Positions 35,608 to 42,781 of a stretch of 64,000 bases of DNA are shown in pieces. Origin of the DNA: UBA2136 sp963974105 (GTDB lineage Bacteria; Pseudomonadota; Alphaproteobacteria; UBA2136); the NCBI GenBank assembly GCA_963974105.1, contig CAXBBG010000001.1, forward strand, positions 186,001 to 250,000, in the 5' to 3' direction. The notes beneath the pieces were generated by a model. It made no database searches, was not told the origin of the DNA, and worked only from the letters and a program-made list of their open reading frames with translations. Position 1 is the first letter of the stretch; every line of letters begins with the position of its first letter. Position numbers and translations under genes: made by a program.

Positions 35608-36540
35608 TTGAGCCTATTAGAAGCAGCCAGACTAAGAAGAGAAGAACTTGGGCAAAAATTTTCTGCCCCTGAAAAAAAATCACTTTCCACTGATACTTTT
35701 AATAAATTTAGCGAATTTATCTACTCAATTTCGGGTATTCGCTTCCAAATCGCTAAAAATTATTTCCTTTCTTCGAAACTGCAGAAGCGTTATGAGGACC
35801 TTGGATTAAAAGGCTTTGAAGAGTACCTTCAGTATTTACACACCCCCACCGCCAAACAGAATGAATACCATAAATTGATGGATGAAATTACCATTAACGA
35901 GACTTTTTTCTTCCGCAACGAACCACAACTTGCTATTTTTGAAAAAGAATTTCTCATTCCGCTCATCCGAAAACGCAAAGCAGAAGGCAAAAACAAAATA
36001 CGATTGTGGAGCTGCGCGTCTTCTACAGGTGATGAAGCTTACACAATGGCACTTCAAATTTTAAGATTACCCGAAGCACGTGGCATGCAGTTTGAAATTA
36101 TAGGTACCGATATTTGCCGTGACGCCATTCAAAAAGCACAAAAAGCTGAATATCGTAAATATGGTATCCGTAATATACCTGTCGATATGCTGGCGCAAAA
36201 CTTTACAGTTTCTAATGATGGCCATGTGCATACGCTTAAGCAAGATGTACGTAGTATGGTCAAATTTCAAGAATGCAACCTGATGGATTCAGACCGTATT
36301 CGCATGCTTGGACGTTTTGACTTTGCTTTTTGCCGTAATGTTTTAATTTATTTTGACGATGCCTCTAAAGAACAAGTTCTACGTAATATTTACAACGCTA
36401 TTTTAGAAGACGGCTTTCTTATTGCGGGACACAGCGAAAATCTTTATAGTCATAGACATATATTTAAATCGCTTAAAGAACATAGCCAAGCGCATGCTTA
36501 CTGTAAAGCCCCTCCAGGCACAGAGAAGTCACGCTTCTAA
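35608..36540 (+). CDS. cheR: Chemotaxis protein methyltransferase CheR
   Basis: SAM-dependent methyltransferase that methylates glutamates of chemoreceptors. The 310-residue protein has the N-terminal helical CheR domain, NETFFFRNEPQL, RLWSCASSTGDEAYTMAL for SAM binding, EIIGTDICRDAIQKAQKAEY and FDFAFCRNVLIYFDDASKEQVLRNIY, then GFLIAGHSENL. The start is TTG; no ATG lies between it and residue 90, and an AGAG is about ten bases upstream. No cheB in the window; cheW is 2.4 kb away. Confidence 0.94.
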   Translation: MSLLEAARLRREELGQKFSAPEKKSLSTDTFNKFSEFIYSISGIRFQIAKNYFLSSKLQKRYEDLGLKGFEEYLQYLHTPTAKQNEYHKLMDEITINETFFFRNEPQLAIFEKEFLIPLIRKRKAEGKNKIRLWSCASSTGDEAYTMALQILRLPEARGMQFEIIGTDICRDAIQKAQKAEYRKYGIRNIPVDMLAQNFTVSNDGHVHTLKQDVRSMVKFQECNLMDSDRIRMLGRFDFAFCRNVLIYFDDASKEQVLRNIYNAILEDGFLIAGHSENLYSHRHIFKSLKEHSQAHAYCKAPPGTEKSRF

Positions 36541-36554
36541 TATAAAGAAATACA

Positions 36555-36932
36555 ATGACCCTACAAAACAAACCTATACCAAATCCATTGCGCGGTGAAA
36601 GCGTTGTTATTAGCTTTAAAGCTTTTGGCTTTTCAGGCTTTGACAATGCAAATGTTTGTTTTTCTTATGTACCCGATAGAGAAGTATTAGCAGAAGAAAT
36701 TTTTTCAAACTGGTTTCAATCTGCTCAGAAAAAAAGCTGTGATACCATCCCTGAACTCACAGCTAATGAGATGTTAAACACCTTTTACCATGAAGTTTTA
36801 CCCTATCATGTTAACTTAGATATTGTTATTCAGCATAAAACAGGCGTTACGCAGCGCATTCAGGTTATTAAAAACCAACCAAACTACAATTTACCTTTAG
36901 AATTAAAGGAACGTATTCTTACAAACGTTTAA
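36555..36932 (+). CDS. Protein of unknown function in the flagellar cluster
   Basis: A 125-residue soluble protein starting 14 bases after cheR, so likely co-transcribed. Pattern: an N-terminal beta-rich part (GESVVISFKAFGFSGFDNANVCFSYVPD), a helical middle (VLAEEIFSNWFQSAQKK, ANEMLNTFYHEVLP) and a beta C terminus (YHVNLDIVIQHKTGVTQRIQVIK). No family recognised. It converges on fliJ with only three bases between the stops. Confidence 0.65.
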   Translation: MTLQNKPIPNPLRGESVVISFKAFGFSGFDNANVCFSYVPDREVLAEEIFSNWFQSAQKKSCDTIPELTANEMLNTFYHEVLPYHVNLDIVIQHKTGVTQRIQVIKNQPNYNLPLELKERILTNV

Positions 36933-36935
36933 CGC

Positions 36936-37361
36936 TTAAACAAAGTCTTTATGCGCTTGGCGCATAATACTTAAATCGTCCAGTTCTGCTTGCTGTTTTT
37001 TATCATGTTCTTTTTTAAGCTCTGTGCGCTTACGCTCTAATAAAATTTCAAATCTTTTTTCTTCAGCAAATCTTTGACGCAAGACTGCACGTTTTTCAGC
37101 CATGAGCTTTTGTGCATCCACGCGTGCCTTTTTAATATCTAAAATTTCATCATTAGACTTTAAAGCAAATGTTCCAGCAAAGCTCAACAAAACAGAATCA
37201 TCTTCCATAGACGCCATTTCATATTCACTGTCAATTTTACTCAAAAGCTCCGCTTCACGCTTATCCATTTCAAACATAATATTTTGAAGCTTGGCTATAT
37301 CTTCGTGCACTTCTTCAACTTTTTTGTGAGCAACTTTAAGGAGCGTTTCTAATGTTTTCAT
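36936..37361 (-). CDS. fliJ: Flagellar export protein FliJ
   Basis: A 141-residue protein that is almost one continuous antiparallel coiled coil (heptads through residues 3-125, rich in Lys, Glu, Leu, Ala), the form of FliJ, the stalk that links the FliI hexamer to FlhA and escorts chaperones. The sequence itself diverges widely in the family, so the identity rests on length, coiled-coil character and its place nine bases downstream of fliI. Co-transcribed with fliI. Confidence 0.82.
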   Translation of the reverse strand: MKTLETLLKVAHKKVEEVHEDIAKLQNIMFEMDKREAELLSKIDSEYEMASMEDDSVLLSFAGTFALKSNDEILDIKKARVDAQKLMAEKRAVLRQRFAEEKRFEILLERKRTELKKEHDKKQQAELDDLSIMRQAHKDFV

Positions 37362-37370
37362 TTAAACACC

Positions 37371-38714
37371 TCAAGCTTCACTTTTTACAGCATCTTGCAA
37401 TATCTCTGCTAACATAGAAAAACCTTCATCTGTTTCTGTCTTTTCATTATGCAGTTGCTTTAAAAACGCTTCAATTTTTTCATAATAAAATATCGCTTCA
37501 TCAACCTTCGCATCACTGCCTTTGGCATAAGCCCCCAAGCGAATAAGTTCTTCCATATCGGTATAGGTTGCAAGTAAACCACGTGCTTTATTCATCAATT
37601 TTAATTCGCCCGCGCTATGACATTCAGGAAGCATACGACTTACAGATTTTAAAACTTGTATGGCAGGAAAATGTCCACGTTCTGCAAGTGTTCTATCAAG
37701 CAATATATGTCCATCTACGATACCACGCACAGCATCGGCAACAGGTTCGTCCATATCACCACCTTCTACCAATACAGTAAAGATAGCTGTAATAGAGCCC
37801 TCACACCCTTCTTCGCCCTGCCCTGCACGCTCTAATAAACGTGGAAGTTCTGAGAAAACTGATGGTGTAAAACCACGCGTTGTTGGCGGTTCACCCGCAC
37901 TCAAACCTACTTCTCGTTGAGCCATAGCAAAACGGGTGACACTATCCATAAACAACATAACCTTACGCCCTTGGTCGCGAAAATATTCAGCCACAGCCAT
38001 AGTCATATAAGCAGCTTGGCGGCGCATAAGCGGCGCTTCATCTCCAGATGCCACAATAACCACAGAATTTTTAAGCCCCTCTTCGCCAAGGTTTTTTTCA
38101 ATAAATTCTTTTACCTCACGTCCACGTTCACCTACAAGGCCAATGACGTTGATTTCAGCCTCACAAAATTTTGCCACCATCGACATTAGAACTGATTTAC
38201 CGACACCAGAACCTGAAAATACACCCAAACGCTGCCCTTCACAAATAGGCACAAATGTATTCAAAGCCCTTACACCCACATCAAGCTTTTGTCCCACAGA
38301 CTTACGCATACCAGGTGAAGGTGGCTTACGTTTTAATGGACATTCAACACCGCCCGCTCTTAACGGACCTTTACCGTCAATAGGTTCACCAAGTGCGTTT
38401 ATAACGCGACCTTTAAAACTGTCATTCACAAAAACAGAAGATGTCATATGTTCGACATAAACTTTACATCCTGGGCCAAAGCCTTCCATCGCCCCATAAG
38501 GCATAACCAAAACATAACCAGATTTATAACCCACAACTTCTGCAGGGCAACGTGCCCCTGCAACATCTTCAACCGTACAACGGCTACCAATTGTTGTTTT
38601 TTCCAGCCCTTCACATGATAATAAAAGACCGCTTGCACTGGTAACACGTCCAAACAACTTCACTTTTTCTAAAGATGTTAGCTGCGTTGTTAAATCTTGA
38701 AATACGTCCGACAT
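37371..38714 (-). CDS. fliI: Flagellum-specific ATPase FliI
   Basis: Hexameric ATPase of the flagellar export apparatus, related to F1 beta. In 447 residues: Walker A GSGVGKS (168-174), GLVGERGREVKEFIE, Walker B KVMLFMDSVTRFAMAQREVGLSAGEPPTTRG, and SITAIFTVLVEGGDMDEPVADAVRGIVDGHILLDR, which marks the FliI/YscN group rather than AtpD. It is the first gene of the fliI-fliJ unit. The 218 AT-rich bases upstream diverge from cheW. Confidence 0.96.
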   Translation of the reverse strand: MSDVFQDLTTQLTSLEKVKLFGRVTSASGLLLSCEGLEKTTIGSRCTVEDVAGARCPAEVVGYKSGYVLVMPYGAMEGFGPGCKVYVEHMTSSVFVNDSFKGRVINALGEPIDGKGPLRAGGVECPLKRKPPSPGMRKSVGQKLDVGVRALNTFVPICEGQRLGVFSGSGVGKSVLMSMVAKFCEAEINVIGLVGERGREVKEFIEKNLGEEGLKNSVVIVASGDEAPLMRRQAAYMTMAVAEYFRDQGRKVMLFMDSVTRFAMAQREVGLSAGEPPTTRGFTPSVFSELPRLLERAGQGEEGCEGSITAIFTVLVEGGDMDEPVADAVRGIVDGHILLDRTLAERGHFPAIQVLKSVSRMLPECHSAGELKLMNKARGLLATYTDMEELIRLGAYAKGSDAKVDEAIFYYEKIEAFLKQLHNEKTETDEGFSMLAEILQDAVKSEA

Positions 38715-38932
38715 TAAAAAATGCTCGCCTTTTTATTATTATTCCATCAAACTATTGACTGTTCATTATTATGCCATACTTCATATAATGAATAAAGAAA
38801 TCACACGCATTTTAAGTACAATCATTGAAATTTAACTTTTCAGCCCCCATATATTTATGAGAAGATATAAATGAGAATATTTCTATTAAATTTAAAAAGT
38901 AATAATAAAATTTTAAAAGGCTGTATCAATAT

Positions 38933-39466
38933 ATGAACGCAATAACTGAAACGAATAACAAAAAAAATGAACTTTCAACACATAATGGTAATGACAGAAG
39001 TGTGAGATCTAGCGATGTCTTATTGCAACTTGTAACATTCAACCTTGTTGGAGAAGAATTTGGATTGCCTATCTTAGATGTCCGTGAAATCATTCGAATG
39101 GTAGAGGTTACACCTGTACCACATTCACCTGACTTTGTAGAGGGTGTTATAAACCTACGCGGACAAATATTACCTGTTATTGACCTGCGCAAACGTTTTA
39201 ACCTTGCAAGCACAGAAGCAAACGACGATACGCGTATTGTCGTTGTTGAAATTAGCCACAATCTTATTGGTTTAATTGTTGATGGTGTTAAAGAAGTTTT
39301 ACGTATCCCTTCTGAAACTGTAAATGCAGCACCTCAAATTGTAACAAGCGGTATTGGTGCTGAATATATTCAAGGTATTGCACACTACCAAGACAAAATG
39401 ATTATTCTCGTCGACTTATTTAAAGTATTCAGTAACGATGAAATGGAAAACTTAACAGCCATTTAA
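38933..39466 (+). CDS. cheW: Chemotaxis coupling protein CheW
   Basis: Scaffold linking chemoreceptors to CheA. The 177-residue protein has a polar N-terminal tail of about 30 residues, then the SH3-like CheW fold: LVTFNLVGEEFGLPILDVREIIRM, HSPDFVEGVINLRGQILPVIDLRKRF, VVEISHNLIGLIVDGVKEVLRI and YIQGIAHYQDKMIILVDLFKVF. Close to family length with an extended N terminus. It is monocistronic, with a terminator 20 bases after its stop. No cheA in the window. Confidence 0.95.
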   Translation: MNAITETNNKKNELSTHNGNDRSVRSSDVLLQLVTFNLVGEEFGLPILDVREIIRMVEVTPVPHSPDFVEGVINLRGQILPVIDLRKRFNLASTEANDDTRIVVVEISHNLIGLIVDGVKEVLRIPSETVNAAPQIVTSGIGAEYIQGIAHYQDKMIILVDLFKVFSNDEMENLTAI

Positions 39467-39486
39467 GGTGAAAACCCATATTATTT

Positions 39487-39513
39487 AAAAACCGCCTTGT
39501 GGCGGTTTTTTTC
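39487..39513 (+). terminator. Intrinsic terminator of cheW
   Basis: Stem AAAACCGCC/GGCGGTTTT with loop TTGT and a seven-T run. Confidence 0.88.
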
Positions 39514-39544
39514 TTCTGTTTAATGTTGAAAATAAGCCTGTCAT

Positions 39545-39572
39545 AAAAAAAGAGCCCCGAAGGGCTCTTTTT
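39545..39572. terminator. Intrinsic terminator of rpmE
   Basis: Stem AAAAAGAGCCC/GGGCTCTTTTT with loop CGAA, 14 bases past the rpmE stop; usable from both sides. Confidence 0.9.
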
Positions 39573-39585
39573 AAATAAGTTTTAC

Positions 39586-39801
39586 TTATTTTTTCATACC
39601 ATAACGGTTACGGAACTTATCTACGCGACCTTCAGTATCTAGCTCACGACGTTTACCTGTGTAAGCAGGGTGTGTCAATGGGTCTACTTGTAGGCGCATT
39701 TCTTTGCCTTCTTCGCCCCATGTTGAGCGTGTTGTAAATTCTGTGCCATCTGTCATGACAATTTTAATCGTGTGGTAGTCTGGGTGGATACCTGTTTTCA
39801 T
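39586..39801 (-). CDS. rpmE: 50S ribosomal protein L31, zinc-free type
   Basis: A 71-residue ribosomal protein of the central protuberance. It opens with MKTGIHPDYHTIKIVMTDGTEF and continues STWGEEGKEMRL, then VDPLTHPAYTGKRRE and KFRNRYG at the end, the alphaproteobacterial pattern. The CxxC zinc ligands of the C-plus form are absent. AGGAAAA lies before the ATG. A -35 TTGCAC with -10 TATTTT (16-base spacer) is visible on the minus strand about 80 bases upstream (near 39870-39900). It is monocistronic, with a terminator. Confidence 0.95.
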   Translation of the reverse strand: MKTGIHPDYHTIKIVMTDGTEFTTRSTWGEEGKEMRLQVDPLTHPAYTGKRRELDTEGRVDKFRNRYGMKK

Positions 39802-40000
39802 TTTCCATTTTCCTCATTTCGAGAGATTAATCACAAGCCAACATACATTCCAACGCATGCAGGTACGCCGAAAATAGCACAAAGTACAAATTGTGCAAGT
39901 ATTTTTTACATTAAAGCCATTATAGCACTTGTATTTATACTGCGCCTGCACTAGCTTATGAAATGAAACACACCTCCCTTACCTTTTTTAGGAATTTCTT

Positions 40001-40375
40001 ATGAAGCGATCCATTGTAGCAACCACACCTGCCCAAAAACGTGAGCATAAAAATTGCACCATTGAACTAAGCATGGATGATTACCAAAAATTAAATGTGT
40101 ATGTTGATGCCCTTATCGGCATGGCGGATCAAAATTTAAACTCATCATTGAAAGTTTACTTGGCTATTAAAGATTGTCCTTATCCTGCCGTTAAGGCTGA
40201 TGCCATCAATCAATATCTACAAGCACATATTAAAAACCAAGGTTTGGTTATTCAGTCGATAGAACCCACACTTGCCATTCAAGGTATGCTTTTTTGGAAA
40301 AGTTATGCATTTGAAGCTAATATTAAAGTGAGATTAAAAAAAGACGATATTACAGACCCTCTTACCCAGCTTTAA
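40001..40375 (+). CDS. Protein of unknown function upstream of the flgI operon
   Basis: A 124-residue soluble protein with TAGGAATTTCTT before its ATG. It has a helical middle (MDDYQKLNVYVDALIGMADQNLNSSLKVYLAIKD), a second helix (AVKADAINQYLQAHI) and a C-terminal strand region (LFWKSYAFEANIKVRLKKDD). No signal peptide and no recognised family. A terminator follows at once, so it is a separate unit from the flgI operon despite lying in the flagellar region. Confidence 0.6.
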   Translation: MKRSIVATTPAQKREHKNCTIELSMDDYQKLNVYVDALIGMADQNLNSSLKVYLAIKDCPYPAVKADAINQYLQAHIKNQGLVIQSIEPTLAIQGMLFWKSYAFEANIKVRLKKDDITDPLTQL

Positions 40376-40393
40376 ACTTTATTTCGATAATTC

Positions 40394-40421
40394 AAAACCT
40401 CCCCTGTGGGAGGTTTTTTTA
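40394..40421 (+). terminator. Intrinsic terminator
   Basis: Stem CCTCCC/GGGAGG with A-T extension, loop CTGT, seven T. It directly precedes the sigma-54 promoter. Confidence 0.9.
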
Positions 40422-40425
40422 TTTT

Positions 40426-40441
40426 TGGCACGCTATATGCA
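40426..40441 (+). promoter_or_regulatory. Sigma-54 promoter of the flgI operon
   Basis: TGGCACGCTATATGCA: -24 GG at 40427-40428 and -12 GC at 40439-40440, ten bases apart. Consensus except A for T before the GC. Predicted start about 40452, 30 bases before the first gene. Confidence 0.78.
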
Positions 40442-40481
40442 CATAACTACTCAGTAAAACAAATTTCTGGGGAGAAATAAG

Positions 40482-40679
40482 ATGAAAAAATTAAGTAAAA
40501 ACACAAATGTTAAAGCCAAAAAACCTTTAACAGCAAAGAAAAAAGAGCAAATTATGACCGTGTTCGGGACTGCTTTTATTATCTTACTTACAATTACATC
40601 AGCGTTTGCTGTAGATGCACGCAATAAAAACCTTGTATCTATTATGAACACAGCCACATTTGAAACATTGAACGGATAA
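40482..40679 (+). CDS. Small single-membrane-helix or secreted protein, first gene of the flgI operon
   Basis: A 65-residue protein: a highly basic N terminus of 25 residues, a hydrophobic segment (MTVFGTAFIILLTITSAFA, about 25-43) ending in an AFA-V site that could be cleaved, and a 20-residue tail. GGGGAG is seven bases upstream. It is the promoter-proximal gene of a sigma-54-driven operon, ten bases before flgI, which implies a flagellar role; the long cytoplasmic basic region is unusual for a simple signal peptide. No family recognised. Confidence 0.65.
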   Translation: MKKLSKNTNVKAKKPLTAKKKEQIMTVFGTAFIILLTITSAFAVDARNKNLVSIMNTATFETLNG

Positions 40680-40689
40680 GGGTTATACC

Positions 40690-41811
40690 ATGAGAAGAAT
40701 ACAAAACATCTTCACCATTACAGCTATACTTTGTTGCATAGCTGGGGCAAGTTTTGCCTCTACCCCTATTTCACGCATTAAAGACATTGCCGATTTTGAG
40801 GGTGTGCGTAGTAACATTCTTATTGGTTACGGTCTTGTGGTTGGTTTAAATGGTACTGGTGATAGCGCGAACTCTATCCCCTTCACACGCCAAACACTTA
40901 TAAACATGCTTGAAAAATTGGGTGTAAACGCTAAAGCAGCAGAGTCTCAAATTAAAACGAAAAACATTGCCGCGGTTATGATTACAGCCAACATGCCTTC
41001 TTATGCGCGTCAAGGTAGCCGTATTGATGTAACAACGTCATCTCTTGGTGATGCTAAGTCACTTGAAGGCGGCCAACTTTTAGCAACACCTTTAATTGCT
41101 GCGGACGGTCAAACTTACGCCGTGTCACAAGGTCCAATTATTATTGGCGGCTTTACAACAGAAGGTCAGGCTGGTTCTGTAACTAAAAACCACCCGACAT
41201 CTGGCCACATTGCAAATGGTGCAACCATTGAAATGGAAACAGGCCATGAGCTTTCAGACAGCAACCGTTTACGTCTTATATTACGCAACCCTGACTTCAC
41301 AACAGCTATGCGCTTAAAAGAAGCTGTTAACAAAGCTTTTTCTGAACCTCTTGCTCAGGCTATTGACAACCAAACAATTGACATTGCAGTACCTGTTGCT
41401 ATGCGCGGTAACCTTGTACCTATTATTCAAAAAATTGAAAATACATATGTACGCCCTGATACCGCTGCAAAAATTATTATCAACGAAAAAACAGGTACAA
41501 TTGTAATGGGATCTGGGGTTCAAATTAGCGACATTGCTATTTCACACTCAAACCTTAATATCCGCGTAACAGAACTTACAGATGTCATTCAACCTGATGG
41601 ATTTAGCGACGGCATTACAGCTGCCGTACCTGCAACAGCCATTGAAGTAGACGAAGAAGCTGGTCAATTCCATGTACTCGATACAGGTGCAAACCTTGCC
41701 GACCTTGTAGATGGACTTAACGCACTTGGCATTAAACCACGCGACATTATTAGCATTTTACAAACCATAAAATCTGCAGGCGCTCTGCAAGCAGAAATTG
41801 TGATTATGTAA
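40690..41811 (+). CDS. flgI: Flagellar P-ring protein FlgI
   Basis: Forms the P ring around the rod in the peptidoglycan layer. The 373-residue precursor has a signal peptide (about 1-22, GASFAS) followed by the invariant RIKDIADFEGVRSNILIGYGLVVGLNGTGDS, then NIAAVMITANMPSYARQGSRIDVTTSSLGDAKSLEGG, and the C-terminal NALGIKPRDIISILQTIKSAGALQAEIVIM. Flanked by a small membrane gene and flgJ. No flgA or flgH nearby. Confidence 0.97.
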   Translation: MRRIQNIFTITAILCCIAGASFASTPISRIKDIADFEGVRSNILIGYGLVVGLNGTGDSANSIPFTRQTLINMLEKLGVNAKAAESQIKTKNIAAVMITANMPSYARQGSRIDVTTSSLGDAKSLEGGQLLATPLIAADGQTYAVSQGPIIIGGFTTEGQAGSVTKNHPTSGHIANGATIEMETGHELSDSNRLRLILRNPDFTTAMRLKEAVNKAFSEPLAQAIDNQTIDIAVPVAMRGNLVPIIQKIENTYVRPDTAAKIIINEKTGTIVMGSGVQISDIAISHSNLNIRVTELTDVIQPDGFSDGITAAVPATAIEVDEEAGQFHVLDTGANLADLVDGLNALGIKPRDIISILQTIKSAGALQAEIVIM

Positions 41812-41826
41812 GAAGGGAATGAAACC

Positions 41827-42168
41827 ATGGACATCCTAAACAGCACACAAATAAACTTAGACGCACAAAAGCTTGCAGCCACCCCTGCTGTGAAAAGTGC
41901 CTATAGCGCCAAGTTTTTAGCCCCAAGCCAGTCTTCTGAGCAAAAGGCCACAAAGGCTGCCCATGATTTCGAAGCATTTTTTTTATACCAAATGCTTGAA
42001 CTCACAGACCCTGGCTCCGTTGAAGGTTTTGATGGTGGTCATGGTGAAGAAATGTTTCGTCAGGTCCGCAATGAACATATTGCAGACGAAATGACAAAAG
42101 CAGGTGGCGTTGGTATTGCCGACACTATCTACAATCAGTTATTAAAAATACAGGAGGAAAACCAATGA
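41827..42168 (+). CDS. flgJ: Rod-binding protein FlgJ, N-terminal domain only
   Basis: A 113-residue rod-capping protein corresponding to the first half of enteric FlgJ. The signature is AAHDFEAFFLYQMLELTDP followed by GGHGEEMFRQVRNEHIADEMTKAGGVGIADTIYNQLL. The muramidase domain of the gamma-proteobacterial protein is missing, as is normal in alphaproteobacteria, so a separate lytic enzyme must open the peptidoglycan. Its TGA overlaps the flgN ATG, giving translational coupling. Confidence 0.92.
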   Translation: MDILNSTQINLDAQKLAATPAVKSAYSAKFLAPSQSSEQKATKAAHDFEAFFLYQMLELTDPGSVEGFDGGHGEEMFRQVRNEHIADEMTKAGGVGIADTIYNQLLKIQEENQ

Positions 42169-42599
42169 CCCACGCTATAGAACTTGTATCCAACACAATT
42201 GAGTCTTGCGAAAAATTCGCTGCTCTTTTACATGATGAAAACACATTGTTAACAGAACGCAAAACAGACCACATAGAAGACAAAATAAAAGAAAAACGCC
42301 ATTTAGCCGCGAAGGTAGAAAAACTTTTATCTTCTATTAAACAGGCAGTACCTGAAATTAAAGCCAATCGTGATGCACTTGAAAAACTACCTAAACTACA
42401 GGCGTGCATTGATAACTACCAAATAGAAGCACGCAAAAATGTGGCTCTTCTACAAGCTGCACACACAGCAACAAACGACTTTTTAAACCTTGTGCGCCAC
42501 GCCATCGACATGAAAAAACCGAAGGCAAACACATATGGTAAAACTGGGGCGATGAATGAGCATAAAACTGCAACAAAACTTATAAATAAAGACATTTAA
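42165..42599 (+). CDS. flgN: FlgN-like flagellar export chaperone
   Basis: A 144-residue, entirely helical protein with long coiled-coil stretches (ENTLLTERKTDHIEDKIKEKRHLAAKVEKLL) and a C-terminal segment NTYGKTGAMN resembling the TYxxxG end of FlgN-family chaperones, which guard FlgK and FlgL before export. The position after flgJ (ATGA overlap) and right before the flgK-flgL operon fits. Sequence conservation in the family is low, so this is a probable rather than certain call. Confidence 0.78.
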   Translation: MTHAIELVSNTIESCEKFAALLHDENTLLTERKTDHIEDKIKEKRHLAAKVEKLLSSIKQAVPEIKANRDALEKLPKLQACIDNYQIEARKNVALLQAAHTATNDFLNLVRHAIDMKKPKANTYGKTGAMNEHKTATKLINKDI

Positions 42600-42655
42600 A
42601 CAAACCCCTATCAAGGGACTGTAAACGACAATGTTTATAAATCTTTCTCTCCAAA

Positions 42656-42686
42656 AAAACACCTAGCTCTCACTAGGTGTTTTCTT
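42656..42686 (+). terminator. Intrinsic terminator of the flgI operon
   Basis: Stem AACACCTAG/CTAGGTGTT with six-base loop followed by TTTTCTTTT. Confidence 0.88.
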
Positions 42687-42720
42687 TTAAAAAGTTATTT
42701 AACATTATAAATCTCATTTT

Positions 42721-42736
42721 TGGCACATACTTTGCA
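42721..42736 (+). promoter_or_regulatory. Sigma-54 promoter of flgKL-csrA-fliW
   Basis: TGGCACATACTTTGCA: -24 GG (42722-42723) and -12 GC (42734-42735) separated by ten bases, the best match of the three in this window. Predicted start about 42747, 35 bases before the flgK ATG. Confidence 0.88.
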
Positions 42737-42781
42737 ATAATATCATTAAGTTTAATATAAACCAACGGAAAGGACGTTAAC

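Noticed and set aside
38755..38789. TTGACT and TATAAT as a cheW promoter
   Set aside because: The spacer is 23 bases, too long for a sigma-70 promoter.
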